From Membranipora membranacea (taxonomy: Eukaryota; Bryozoa; Gymnolaemata; Cheilostomatida; Membraniporidae), in contig OU612071.1 of NCBI GenBank assembly GCA_914767715.1, positions 4,586,001-4,650,000 of the forward strand: DNA of 64,000 nucleotides, given 5' to 3'. Positions within the stretch are counted from its first letter, which is position 1, and each line of letters starts with the position of its first letter. The notes below the pieces were generated by a model. The model was not told where the DNA came from. It did not search any database and was given only the letters and a program-made list of their open reading frames with translations. A program made the translations under genes and the position numbers. Shown here one piece after another: positions 24,930 through 36,360 of the stretch.

Positions 24930-26230
24930 CTGCTGTCGACCAAATGAATGTTGAACATTTAAATAGTCCCATGTCCAATAATAACAGTTTAAAAATCTGT
25001 CTACAAATTTGACTCACATACAATGAGACGTCATTACCACCTAACATTTGATAACTGTGTTAATATGCAAATTCGCATACCCCCTGCAGCAATAGCATCT
25101 AAAAAAATTTCCGTTTTAAATCATCTGTGTTATATCTTTATTTTGAGATATTCCCATAATATGATCAAGACCATGTAAAGTCCTAATGACAAAATTGGAT
25201 ATTTCAAAGGCTGCATAAAATGAAGACTTCTCTACATAGATATGTATAAGGAAAGCATAGAAGATATAGTTGTTTCACTACATAACATTATTAACTGTGC
25301 TCTGGATATCAACTCAATTACCTGCAAGGTATATATTCTCTGCAATAAAGCCCACAGCCTCATGTTTTTAAATTGATCAATTATGGGTTCTGCATAGGAA
25401 TTTCAGCATTTATAGAGTGAAAAATTACTATTCTAATGCCATTCTCTTGCATCATTTTTGAGGTGTCAGCATTGTATATCTGATAAGGATGCAATAATGA
25501 TTAGTTGCTGATTATAAAAGTATATATAAGATGGCACCTCAACTGCAATTAGGCATCTTATCTACAACCATATGTCCCAGGTTAGTGAAATAAACCATCA
25601 ATTGTGAGATCACTTGGTGCCAACACCATGGCCATGAAGCCTCATCACAAAGCATTTTCACAGGATAGCGGTTATTTTCTAGTGAGTCAGTGTTTTCAGT
25701 GTAACCCACTCTTAGTTGCTACAAAAGAGCTTGGGTTATTATGGAGTTATGTTTCCAATTCCGTGTGTTTATAAGAGGACAACTTTGAACCAACTGCACG
25801 CAGCTCAATTGGTCATGTGACTGCAGTTGTTCTTCCTGGGGGTTTAGTTCGTTGATGACATGTAGCATAGGGTCTTCCCACTGTAAATAACCTGTCTTTT
25901 CTATATGTGTGACTTGCCTCACATTGGATCCTCATCCATTAAACCAAAGCGACCTAAATAAGCGAATAATTAATGATAAAGATATTATCTTTCCTCTGGT
26001 GCGCAATGCCACAGGATCAAGGAATTGCCCCTCTTGGGTGCTTCAGAGGCATCTAGTAAACATCATGCTTTTTAACAAAATAGCGCAACAGCATGATATG
26101 ACTTCATGCTGAAACCAATATTTTCAAAATCAAACAATATGTAAAGTGTCAAAATCGGTCATTGTTGGTATCGTAACCTTAAAGATTCATGGGCAAGGAA
26201 TGTGTCAAAGAATAATGGATACTGTATTTG
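24930..26230. other. Gene-free spacer
   Basis: Low-GC sequence without a recognisable coding exon. Frames at 25719-26112 overlap on both strands and lack motifs. Confidence 0.45.
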
Positions 26231-26236
26231 GAATCT

Positions 26237-26527
26237 CACTCCCTTGTTGATCAGACAGTTATGATGCCATAATTCTCACATCAACATTACATAACAACCT
26301 AACAGTCATGGATAAAATGTCTTTGTGATATTTGTAGCTGTGTCGTATATGTCACTCCCTTGTTGATCAGACAGTTATTATGCAATAATTCTCACATCAA
26401 CATTACATAACAACCAAACAGAAGAACTCTGGGAATTCAAACGGGTAGACAATGTGACAGCAGACTTATTATCTGTTTGGGAGTCTAGGTTTAGTGATAT
26501 TGTCTGTTCTTAACAGCACTATGATAA
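26237..26527 (+). mobile_element. Two partial left arms of a foldback transposon family
   Basis: CACTCCCTTGTTGATCAGAC begins at 26237 and again at 26353, each followed by ATTCTCACATCAACATTACATAACAACC. The second continues to GTCTGTTCTTAACAGCACTATGATAA. These match the arms of the element at 27300-27825. Confidence 0.7.
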
Positions 26528-26770
26528 TTGTACAACGTATTCGCTGGCCAATTGAAAATATTATTATAATATGATCAACTCGAGAAGATTGACGTCAAAA
26601 ATCTAGCATCGATTTTATTATTGATTATCTCTGATTACTGAAGATGAAAGAAAAAAAATGAAACAAATTTTGTACTTTAATAATAAAGTCATCATTGGCG
26701 TAAATGTCATCGCTATATTTGTAGCTGTGTCGCCATGTATTTAACGTTGGTGTGATTTGACTCACCTGAG

Positions 26771-26884
26771 GGACCTGGGTTAGTCTTCCTAAAGAGGTTT
26801 GATGGATCAGTGAACTTTGACAGGAACTTTACTGACTATAAGTATGAATTTGACAATGCTGCTGGTAAATACTGGATAGGCTAA
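26771..26884 (+). pseudogene. Orphan fibrinogen-related domain (FReD) fragment
   Basis: The frame encodes GPGLVFLKRFDGSVNFDRNF and then TDYKYEFDNAAGKYWIG before TAA. This matches the FReD core W.VFQRR.DGS.DF.R.W..Y..GFG...GE.WLG, with the leading Trp lost. No other FReD exon is seen near it and there is no donor before the stop, so this is a remnant. The right edge is within 13 bp of the inverted copy of the peptide gene 3' end. Confidence 0.6.
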
Positions 26885-26896
26885 CAAAATAAACAA

Positions 26897-27290
26897 GATG
26901 TAACACACATCGACATGAACCCTCAACATGGGCCATTATTATGAAGGAAGCCGATGCAGCACCATCAAGCAGCATTTGGTGTCAACAGGAAAGCGTAATG
27001 TTACCCAAGACAAACTCAGGATAGAATAAATATTGGCCAAAAGCTGGTCGAAAATTTTGAACAAAACATATCAAAATATAAAGTTCAGATTTTTGAAGTC
27101 AAGGAAGAATGTGTTCTTATACGCCATCTCAATCGGGTGACTTTAACCACACCGAAAATAACAAAGGAGTAAAAGACGTTGATTTCCGTATTCATATTAT
27201 TTCACTCTTGTAAAGCTTCCATAAGTGATGAGTAAGATCAGTGGATAGTACTCCACACCTTAGCTCTGTACCGAGTCTGAGTAGTAATTT
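26897..27290 (-). pseudogene. Inverted copy of the 3' end of the four-Cys peptide gene
   Basis: On the minus strand 27290 to 26897 aligns with 30335-30726: GACTC.GTAC.GAGC.AAGGTGT, then CCACTGATCTTACTCATCAC, GAAATCAACGTCTTTTACT, GAACAAATTCT region, and ATCTTGTT at the end. Similarity starts just after the stop codon position. The last coding exon is absent and is replaced by the foldback element starting at about 27300. Confidence 0.75.
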
Positions 27291-27299
27291 CATCATTGT

Positions 27300-27825
27300 A
27301 TTCACTCCCTTGTTGATCAGACAGTAATTATGCTATAATTACCACATCAACATTACATAACAACCTAACAGTAGTATTCTTGGAATTCCAACGAGTAGAC
27401 AATGTGCCAGGAGACTAATTATCACTTCGAGGGTCTAGGGCAAGTGATCTATTGACTGCTCATTACATCTTGTTTGTTTAGATTTCACGTTTTTATCATA
27501 GTGCTGTTAAGAACAGACAATATCACTAAACCTAGACTCTCAAATTGATAATTAGTCTGCTGGCACGTTGAATACCCGTTGGAATTCCAAAATTTCTACT
27601 GTTAGGTTGATATGTAATGTTGATGTGATAATTATAGCATAACAACACTCTGATCAACAAGGGACAACCAATACCACTAAACCTAGACTCTCAAATTTAT
27701 AATTAGTCTGCTGGCACATTGTCTACTCGTTCGAATTCCAAGAATTCTACTGTTAGGTTGTTATGTAATGTTGATGTGATAATTATAGCAAAATAACTGT
27801 CTTATCAAAGAAGGAGTGAATACAA
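27300..27825. mobile_element. Foldback transposon with an additional right arm
   Basis: Left arm 27300-27480; inverted right arm about 27495-27664 (ending CTCTGATCAACAAGGG); then a second right arm 27665-27825 ending CTT...GGAGTGAATACAATG. The outermost 9 bases (CATTGTATT at the left) recur inverted at the far right (AATACAATG). No coding capacity. Confidence 0.75.
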
Positions 27826-28440
27826 TGATAATACAAATATTACAAAACCCTAGAAAAAATACAAAATAAAGCAATCAGAATCATAAGTCCTCTCCGAAAC
27901 AATTTTCGGTCACATCTGGCCGCTTGATATAAAATTTGCATAGTCTCCACAGTAGAAGGAATTTTCTTTTTCACAAGTTTGTAAATTCGAGGGTCCATAA
28001 AGGCCATGCATCCGAGCACATACTGCATCTTGTTAGCAAATCAAACAGATATTCGCGATCACTTCGTAGCAACTTTGCAATAATTAAACCCTCATTCAGA
28101 TCAAACTTAGGCACATCAGCTATTTTGAAAATTTGTCATACAATTGTAGCAAAATCAACCAAGCCTCATGAATCATCATCATTTAATCCTACCTAATGTT
28201 GTTAACTTGCATTTTTGTTTGCCACTCTCTGCTTCTTCTTTTCTTCTTTTCGTTTTACTCAAGTAATTTATGACACCATGCTTTCATTATCCTACTCACT
28301 ATATAGTATGTCAGACTATACCACTTATATCTTTTTACTGGAGTCATTTTTTTTATTTCTATGTTAATGTATGTGAGGTCAACAAGGTGTTTTTAATTTG
28401 ATTCAATTATAAACTTTTAGAAAACCTCAATAAATAAATA
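27826..28440 (+). pseudogene. LINE ORF2 C-terminal fragment with 3' tail
   Basis: At the start YYKTLEKIQNKAIRIIS matches the LQKIQNKAIRII motif near the end of CR1/jockey ORF2. After a frame change, FVNSRVHKGHASEHILHL...RSNFAIIKPSFRSNLGTSAI follows, matching the R.N.F..P..R...G...I.F segment. The copy ends in CAATAAATAAATAAG, a usual LINE tail. Strongly 5'-truncated. Confidence 0.6.
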
Positions 28441-29230
28441 AGTATTAGTGGATCCTAAAGGAATTATGGGTATCAAAAGGAGTAGCCACTGCACCAGCAG
28501 AATTTGAAACAGTGGCTTAGCAACTTTCTCTCTCTGAAGATTAGGAAGTTTAGAAGACCTTTTGCGATTGCTATGAATAAATGTGATCATACCCTTTCTC
28601 CATTCCGGTGTTATGTTTTACAGCTATCGACTAAGCAACACCTCCTGCTTGACCTTGTCCCCTGTTACCTCAGGAGTTGGTCTCTTCTCTCTGTCCTTTT
28701 TGAATTTTGCTAACCGCTTTGACTCTTAATACATAGCAGAATAATAATGGCACCTTGTATGCCAATCCAATAGCGTACATATTATTGGCGTGCGAAGTTG
28801 AAGGACTAAAACTCTAATGATTATGACGATAATGTATAATTAAAGATGATATGGACTATACAATCACCTTCTGAATTATATCTCAAGCTGTTTGCCATAA
28901 ATTGAGAATCAAAGCCTAAATATAGCCAACTTTTTTTATATACATGGTCAAAAGAACAAATCTTGAATAATTGTTCTCAAATTGTTAAACATTATTTGGG
29001 CATGGTACCCAGTTAGCCTGTCTTAAAAAGCTTGTTAAGACAGGCTAGGTTCCCAGTACAAGCCGTTCAAAACTGAGGCATCAAGAAAAGTAAGTATGGG
29101 AGCAGACACAGGAAACTATATATTCGTCGCCATATACTCATAAACCTGCCTACCCAACAACAACCGCATCCTTTGACTCTTGCCAAGCTGAATTGTCCAA
29201 CTAATCAATTAAGTATGTATCACATGACAT
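28441..29230. other. Spacer upstream of the peptide gene
   Basis: It contains a 12-bp-stem hairpin (AGCCTGTCTTAA / TTAAGACAGGCT) at about 29010-29045. The open frame at 28504-28713 has no recognisable domain. Nothing else seen. Confidence 0.4.
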
Positions 29231-29239
29231 TCTGAATGG

Positions 29240-29248
29240 TATAAATAG
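29240..29248 (+). promoter_or_regulatory. TATA box of the four-Cys peptide gene
   Basis: TATAAATAG. Transcription would start near 29268-29272 (TTGAGATCAACAC), giving a short 5'UTR exon that ends CATCAAG at 29328 before gtttgt. Confidence 0.6.
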
Positions 29249-29526
29249 TGATGATAAGTTGAGATCAACACATACAGCTACTACACACTCATCCAGAAGG
29301 ACTCAAGCTTTCAACTCATTACATCAAGGTTTGTCCTCTTGCGTTATATTATTAACGCTAACATTCACTTCAGAAGTATTTAGGTACAACACCTATGGTG
29401 ACAAACATGGGAGTTTGTGTACAACTTCAAAATTTTCATCAAATATAAAATACATTAATACATAATACATAATACATAACATTAATTGCTGTTTCATGTA
29501 TATTTCAGTATCCCAATTTTCTGTAG

Positions 29527-30328
29527 ATGAAGATTGCTGCTATTGTTGCTTTTATGGCTCTCATCGGATTGTCATCTGCATGGGGAGGGAGTCCAAAGAC
29601 ATGTTCCAGCAGAAGGTAACTTACACACAGAAAAAAAATTAGCGATGTTTCGTTTCTGAGGTAGTTCCCCTATTTCACCCTCGCAATCAGCTGTGATATG
29701 ATACTCTGAAATGATCAACTGTCTTCTGAAACTGACCGGAGGTGACATAAGAGTAAAATAACTCTAAAAATTCAATTCTAAGGGTGAAGTGGGGAACTAT
29801 CTTTGAACAAATATAACTTTTATTTGATGCTAATAAGCCTTTTAATCATTAGCAAGAGTCATTCTGATTCTAAAATATATCTGTATGTAGATGTTGAATG
29901 ACAGCGGGGAGGGATGAGAGCTTGTGATGAACTTTCAATGTTATCCTCTCTTGAGACGTGAATGTGTTGATGGTGGTCAATTGTTTGCCTGAAGAATATA
30001 ATTTGAACTCTCCCAATTATAATCATTAACCAAAAAGATGTTTATGTCGATCTAGCTGCAATTGCAATGAAGACATCATGATGGAAAATATCTCAGTAGA
30101 AACCAAGAACATATAAATACTCATATCTATATTTTATGGGTAGAATAAAGTTGGCAACATAAACTAAGAAATTATATAATTTTGTGCTGATTTTGTTCAT
30201 GATTTTCGTGAACACGATTGATTGTAGATTGATAAGGTTTAGCTGAAATTTAAATGATATTTTATTGCAGTGACTGTGGATCCCTTGAAGCCTGCGTCAA
30301 CAAAAAATGCTATCGCGTTGGAAAATAG
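29527..30328 (+). CDS. Small secreted cationic four-cysteine peptide (48 aa)
   Basis: Coding exons 29527-29615 and 30271-30328, GT/AG intron of 655 bp, phase 2 on both sides. A 5'UTR exon (about 29270-29328) is joined either directly at the ATG (CTGTAG) or at 29509 (TTTCAG). Residues 1-18 form a clean signal peptide (MKIAAIVAFMALIGLSSA). The mature 30 residues hold four Cys spaced C-x5-C-x5-C-x4-C, six or seven Lys/Arg and two acids, ending KKCYRVGK. The layout (TATA, 5'UTR intron, signal exon, Cys exon, polyA) is that of antimicrobial or other secreted effector peptides; the spacing does not match a family that I can name, though EB-module-like C....DC.....C....C is similar. The activity is not known from sequence. 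Confidence 0.8.
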
Positions 30329-30334
30329 CTGTCA

Positions 30335-30726
30335 AGACTCAGTACGGAGCCAAGGTGTCGAGCACTTTCCACTGATCTTACTCATCACTTATAGAAGCTT
30401 TACAAGAGTGAAATAAAAACAAATATGGAAATCAACGTCTTTTACTTCTTTGTTATTTTTGTTTATGGTCAAAGTCACTCGATCGAGATGGCGAGTAACA
30501 GAACAAATTCTTTGTTGACTTTAAAAATCTGAGCTTAATATTTTGATATTTTCAGTTCAAAATTTTCGACCAGATTTTAGCAGATATTTATTCTATCCTA
30601 AGTTTGTTTTGGGTAACATTTCGCTTTTCAGTTGACACCAAATTCTGCTCTGGGGTGCTGCATCAGCTTCCCTCATTATGAAGGCCCATGATGAAGCTTC
30701 ATGTTGAAGAGTGTTACATCTTGTTG
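30335..30726 (+). repeat. 3' end/downstream region repeated in inverted form at 26897-27290
   Basis: Similarity to the inverted copy runs from just after the stop codon to about 300 bp beyond the polyA signal, so the duplication was of genomic DNA and not a retrocopy. Confidence 0.75.
30412..30417 (+). terminator. PolyA signal of the peptide gene
   Basis: AATAAA 84 bases after the stop codon, in GTGAAATAAAAAC. The mRNA would end near 30430. Confidence 0.7.
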
Positions 30727-30739
30727 ATGTTGTGATTTG

Positions 30740-31400
30740 TTTGTCATATGAATCAAGCTGTTTGATTTGTTGTCAGAGCGCATATATTTATTATGTGACC
30801 ATTGTGTATTGGGACTACTATTGGCTGATTATAATTGTGATGAACATGATTATTTATATGTTTGACAACATACTAAACTAATCATATGATCTTAATTAGT
30901 AGACACATGTTATGTGGGCACAACATTCCTCGTTATCATCAAATTTAAATGAGTAACAATCTCAAATTAACATACAAAAGACAAGCATAAAATGTGACAG
31001 CAACCTGCTTATGTCTTAGTTATAAAATTGTTATAACAATAATATATCAGGATGTATATAAGTAACATGTCCACGGATATCTCTTGGTAATGTAGCAATA
31101 TTTAGAGGCAAGTGCGGCCAGCAGCTACCATGCCATCATTACCTAAAAGAAACAATAATCTACTTACGGGAAAAGAGAGAACAAGCACAACTGATATCCG
31201 CGTTTTCAGTTGGGGTAGGATCTCGTCAGCCTGAAACCGCAGGAGTCTCCTTTCCTTTCAAATCTCTTAATCCATAATGAATTGGCCCTGTTTGGATGTT
31301 GGCTGAGTTCCTTGATGGTAACATCTGTGGCACATGTCCTAAGAATCCTTGTAGTCCAGCATTCGTTATTAGCCCCTATGGCTTTGTCGGCAGAAAATAG
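30740..31400. other. Gene-free spacer
   Basis: Nothing recognised. Confidence 0.4.
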
Positions 31401-31404
31401 CAGT

Positions 31405-31530
31405 ATGATCAGTCTGCTGGCAAATTGTCGACCTGTTGGGATTCCAAAAATGCTACTGTTAGGTTGTAATGAAATTTTGACGTGAGATTGATAGCATAAT
31501 GACCGTCTGATCAACAATGCAGTGAGTGCC
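31405..31530 (-). mobile_element. Partial right arm of the foldback family
   Basis: GATCAGTCTGCTGGCAAATTGTCGACC...GCTACTGTTAGGTTGTAATG...GTCTGATCAACAATGCAGTGAGTG matches, in inverted orientation, the arms at 27300-27825. Degenerate and solitary. Confidence 0.6.
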
Positions 31531-31544
31531 TAGATGATATTAGT

Positions 31545-31900
31545 TGGTTGGTTGGTTGGTTTATTTTGTCACAAACATTAGGTATGCTGCGAGATTGAGG
31601 GTTTATACTGTTACATGAGTAGGAAATACCAAAAAGAAACATAAACAGAATGAGTAAAGTAAAGTCTCACTTCTAGCGGATTAAAAAATATCTTGTAATA
31701 TCAAAATCAAATGTCTGAGGAAGGAGTCTTTACAAAAAGGTCTTTCTCTGTCACTTTGATGTTGTTTGGGTAACACTTTGATGAGATGAAATATTGAGGT
31801 CAATGAGCCAACGATAAGGAACAATATGGTGACATTCTTGATTGATTTAACAGGGAAGGAATTTGTTGCACACTGCCAATTGGTTGCTTTATTCAAATAT
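31545..31900 (-). repeat. LINE-type 3' tail (minus strand)
   Basis: On the minus strand the stretch ends ATGTTTGTGACAAAATAAACC followed by (AACC)n, a form typical of non-LTR element 3' ends. The open frame 31681-31896 upstream has no clear motif. Probably a heavily truncated LINE or SINE. Confidence 0.4.
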
Positions 31901-32539
31901 TGCAGTTAAACATCATGTTGAATGGTAGTAGCATTTCTGTATCCACCACCTGACAAGCCCTGACTACATCTGATATGGATACACGACTACCTTAGACCTG
32001 GGCAACCCAACGCATGATAGTAAAATAATTTAATATTGTCAGACGCTGACAGGCTAATATTGCCCTCAATGGTCGTAATTTAACAAGCAGACAAGAATTC
32101 AAAACTGGACCAGTACAGAAGCTCAAACCACAATTCCAAAAAGACAGGCAAAATGATGCTTAGCATTTGTTATCTGTTGTTATGATCTATTTGAATACTG
32201 CATAGGAGTTTCACATGATCAAACATAAACAATTTGTACTGCTCAATGTTTTTTTACATCTAAGCGCATCTAATTACGGCCCGGTCACTAGTTGTAAGCA
32301 TTCTGTAGCCAGCCTTGGCTAATAGGCTCCTTCTACACGTTCCAGGTTGGTACCCATCAGAAAACCCTACCCAAAAGGGTGCACTAAGATATAGAGTCGT
32401 CCTCTTAGAGAATGAGGGAGGATAACTCAAATAATACTTTACAAACTTTAGGAACAAACAACAAAACTTTGATGCGACAGCATGATTGGTATATCTTTCA
32501 ACGTGATGGACATTTTTTTATATCCACTGGAAGGCAGCA

Positions 32540-34745
32540 GCGTGGTTAAATGTAATAGTAAGTTTCCCAACGAGAGGTGATAACAAACTTGACCTTATAT
32601 TCACAGATATTCCGGAATATATCAAGTTGGGATGCAGTAGTCTGCCACTCATTGTAACAAACGATCATGTTGCCACTCATATTTCATCCGTAAATCCAAC
32701 TCATGCTCCAGGGTACCTCACTATAAAGAAGAGAAATGTGACACCTGCTACAAAAGTTGCCGTCACAACAGAGCTATGTTTTCACAACTGGGATAATCTC
32801 TATGCAGCCAATACTGCAGGTGAAAAACTTGATATTTTGCGCTATGTCATCAAAAGTATTTTAGAAAAACACTGTCCTTATCGCAGTATACGTGTGCCAC
32901 AAAGAAAACCAATTCTGACCACTCCGCTTGTAAGAAAGCTATCACGAGCTAAGAAAAGAGCCCACCGCAAAAACAAACCTTCATAGAAGACCATCTCCAA
33001 ATTGCTGTCAATAAAGTTAAAGGAACAGCTTGCCATTCAGGCCTCTGACAATGTGAACAATGCAGTCCGTGGTGGCAAGAACTGGTGAAATAATGTCAAG
33101 GACTTAAATGAGGAGTCACCGCAAGTCAACTCGTGTCCCCTAATTTCAATGAATGACCGCTGGCATAATATGGTACAGTTTGTAAACCATCTAAATTCGT
33201 ACGTTCTTGTTGATCATTAAAGGCATATTCCAGACTTTCTGGATATGCATGTGACAGATAAAATGTTTTCCTTATATCAAATTAATGTAATGGCTTTGCC
33301 TTGCTCAGTAAGCTTGACACATCGAAAGCAGTAAGTACAGAAGATTTCCCAACTTGGGTTAGCAAAAACAATGCTCACCTCATCACACAGCCTATGACAA
33401 ATATAATAAACACTGTATTGAAGAGTGGACATTTTCCTAGAATTTGGAAACGTGCTGAGATTACTCCACTTAAAAAAGTTAAGTCGCCCGAAACTTTCAA
33501 ACAGCTTAGACCAATATCTTTCCTCTTTCATCTGGGGAAAGTCACAGAATCTTTTATATCTGGCTTCATCAAAAAAGAGTTACCATCATTGGAAAATCAA
33601 TTCGCTTTTACTAAAAACTTATGCATCACTGATGCTGTGGTGAAACTTGTCACGGATATTGTTCACAATCTAGATGACCCCAACAATCTGGCTGCTCAAG
33701 CACTGCTTCTTGACTTTAGTAAAACATTCGATAATATGCTCCCTGATACCGCTGTGACGAAACTACTGTCTCTGGATATCAGACTAGAGATCACACGTGT
33801 TGTGATAAGTTTCTTTTCTGAACGTGTTCATCGAGTTAAATACTCCGGTGTTCGTTCTCCATATCAGCCTTGCAACATAGGAGTACCGCGAGGAACGGTT
33901 TTGGGCCAACTGTTATGGAACAGGCCTGAGTAAATTGCATTAAATATGCTGATGATACAACAATAAACAACATTGTTCACAAAAGAGATTTGTCAATATC
34001 ATAAAGCATCCCTTTCTTTCCTGCACCCGGGGAACCCATCCAGGAGGCTGCAGACTATGCCATGAAATGGTGTCAACTTAACTCTATGCTTCTGAATGCT
34101 GCCAAGTCACAGTCGATCACTTTCACCTTGCAGAAATCAATAGACAGCGTTCCTATTCAAGTTAATGACGTTGTAATAGAAGAGAATAAATCTGTGAGAC
34201 TTCTTGGTGTGTACATCGACATTCATGTGAGGTTCTCTGCTTACGTTGACTCAATCATAGCTAAAGTGAAACCCGCAACACATGCTTTGATTCAATTTAA
34301 AAGAGTAGGGGTTAGTGTTTCTAGCCAAGCTGTTTTTTATAAAGCAGAATCTTGTCATTGCTTAGCTATGCAGCCCCCAGCTGGTTCCTCTTTCTTTCAC
34401 ATAGTGACACAATGAGACTGGATAGAGTGCAGAAACTTTGTCTTCAAGTAATTTTACCAAGCTACAACGATTACGAACAGAGACTGTCTTTCCTTAGTTT
34501 AGAAGAAATTTCTGTTTTTCTTGACACTTGCTGTTTATAATACGCATCTAAGATATCTCAAACAGGAAATCATCAATTGAAGAATTATATTCCAACCGAT
34601 CGAAGATCAAGTAACACTAGACATGGCACTACATAAGCACAAAAATGTAGATCATCCCTGTAAGAGAAAAGTTTTTTTCTTAAACTACTTTTGATATCTT
34701 TTTTTTTGCACACGATCTCATTTGCCCTCGTTGCATTGATCGGTG
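32540..34745 (+). pseudogene. Truncated non-LTR retrotransposon (LINE) ORF2
   Basis: It begins in the C-terminal part of the AP endonuclease (DNKLDLIFTDIPEY ... SDH-equivalent TNDH at about 32660). It passes through the linker (32627-32986, ending KRAHRKN), the RT fingers/palm (33301-33933: ITPLKK, QLRPISFL..GKV, LLLDFSKTFDNM, GVPRGTVLG), the catalytic YADD (33945-33956) in another frame, and the C-terminal region (34062-34540: LLGVYID, LDRVQKLCLQVI). Stops at 32984-86, a frame break near 33000-33300, and a deletion between GTVLG and YADD disable it. It ends at AATAAAGTGCATATCTATC and runs into a CTAC-type minisatellite. CR1/jockey-like by motif. Confidence 0.8.
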
Positions 34746-34774
34746 ATGAATAAAGTGCATATCTATCTATATAT

Positions 34775-35025
34775 CTACCTACCTACCTACCTACCCACCT
34801 ACCCACCTACCAACCTACCCACCTGCCCACCTGCCCACCTGCCCACCTGCCCACCTGCCCACCTGCCCACCTGCCCACCTGCCCACCTGCCCACCTGCCC
34901 ACCTGCCCACCTACCCACCTACCCACCTACCCACCTACCCACCTACCCACCTACCCACCTACCCACCTACCCACCTACCCACCAACCCACCTACCCACCT
35001 ACCCACCCACCCACCTACCTACCTT
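34775..35025 (+). repeat. Minisatellite of CTACCCAC / CTGCCCAC units
   Basis: About 30 units of 8 bp; a central block is CTGCCCAC and the flanks are CTACCCAC. It directly follows the LINE 3' end and abuts the left edge of duplication B. It probably expanded from the LINE tail repeat. The long frame across it (Tyr-Pro-Pro-Thr) is an artefact of the repeat. Confidence 0.95.
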
Positions 35026-35376
35026 GTATCAAATGATCAGAACTTTTCGAGTGAACTATTAAAAAGTCTGAGTTCCCTTGTCAACATGGGTGGATGTATA
35101 ACAAAGAGAGCGGCCCACAGGCAGGGCAACACTAGTAAGTTTTTTTCAATATGTGAGGTTTTCTGGTGTTGCCATGAACTATTTTCAATTCCTATTGAGC
35201 TTTGTATGGCTGTTCTCTATTGTTCTGAGTTGATCTGTTTGTTTTTCTGACGTTACCTGGCTTAGAATCCTCAGAAAGTCTCGTGAAGTTGGGGATCAAC
35301 TCTTATTCAATTAAATAATAATGATACCGAGTGTGATAACTCTTGACAGTTATCACTCAAGTTTCTTCTCTTGCAG

Positions 35377-35542
35377 CCCCTGCTATCAAGGGAGTGACAA
35401 CTGCAAACATGTCAGGTAACAAATATGCTGCAGATTGTCTCGAAGCTTCTAATGATAGAAGAAAGAAACATGGAGTATCCAAACTGAAGCTCAACTCGGA
35501 GTAGTGTGTCCTCGCTCAAAACTATGCCCAGCAGATACCCAG
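35377..35542 (+). pseudogene. CAP/SCP-domain exon, copy B, with nonsense codon
   Basis: Same 166-nt length and same splice sites as 18632-18797. It reads YAADCLEASNDRRKKHGVSK, then LKLNSE-stop, where copy A has LKLNSV-L. The TAG at about 35502-35504 truncates the domain, and the CAP His position is Ser. This copy is dead. Confidence 0.65.
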
Positions 35543-36360
35543 GTAATTATTCATGGATTTTTTACTCACCAGATTGCCCCTTTTGTTACACTAATCATGT
35601 GATTTACTAGTTATTGTGTATGAGGTACATATACAAAGGGTAGGGGTTGACTACTCAGTTTGTTAGTGTTCCTGTTTTCTACGCAAGTGGCAGAGGTCCT
35701 GGGTAAAACCTCGCAAATGTCATGGGTCTTGTTGAAGCCTGCTTGCCCTGCTTTTGATTCACTGAATGAATATATGATACTTTGCGAGCTATATAGGTTT
35801 TCCATTCATTGTTCATGGAATCCATGAGTCAATTACATGAATATTACACACAGTAAACAAAGTCTATCAATGCAAAGATTATAAATACTGATCAGAGCGA
35901 TCAAAGTGTCAAGTAAGCGATAAAAAACAAATGTCAGACGCTACGCTCATCAGAAGATACGATGTCACACGATCACAAGACGATCAGGTTTATGACTGGT
36001 TCAGCTGAAAAGGTTTGTTCGGGAACAATAGACATGCAGTGTCCTCAGTATAATAGTATAACTTAACATTGAGACTAGATGCGGGACTTTGTTATATCAG
36101 TGTCTGACCATAGAGGGCTGTTCAGTGTCCTACATCATGAGTTAGATGTTTAGAAGTTGCCTGAATAGACTGGCTATTATCTGTACGTCTTGGTCTCAAC
36201 TTATTGGAGCTGATGAGCTGTTGATCATATAAAGGTTTGACTGCAACCTTGACATATTTTGCATCACATGAGGGGTTGCCCTGTCCTCGGCTTATTCACA
36301 CTGCTGACATCACCTTATCTGTCTGGAAGCCAACAGTCAGCTATCAACGGATTATAGCTT

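Noticed and set aside
34743-35036. 97-codon frame rich in Tyr-Pro-Pro-Thr
   Set aside because: It is only a translation of the 8-bp minisatellite; the frame carries no independent signal.
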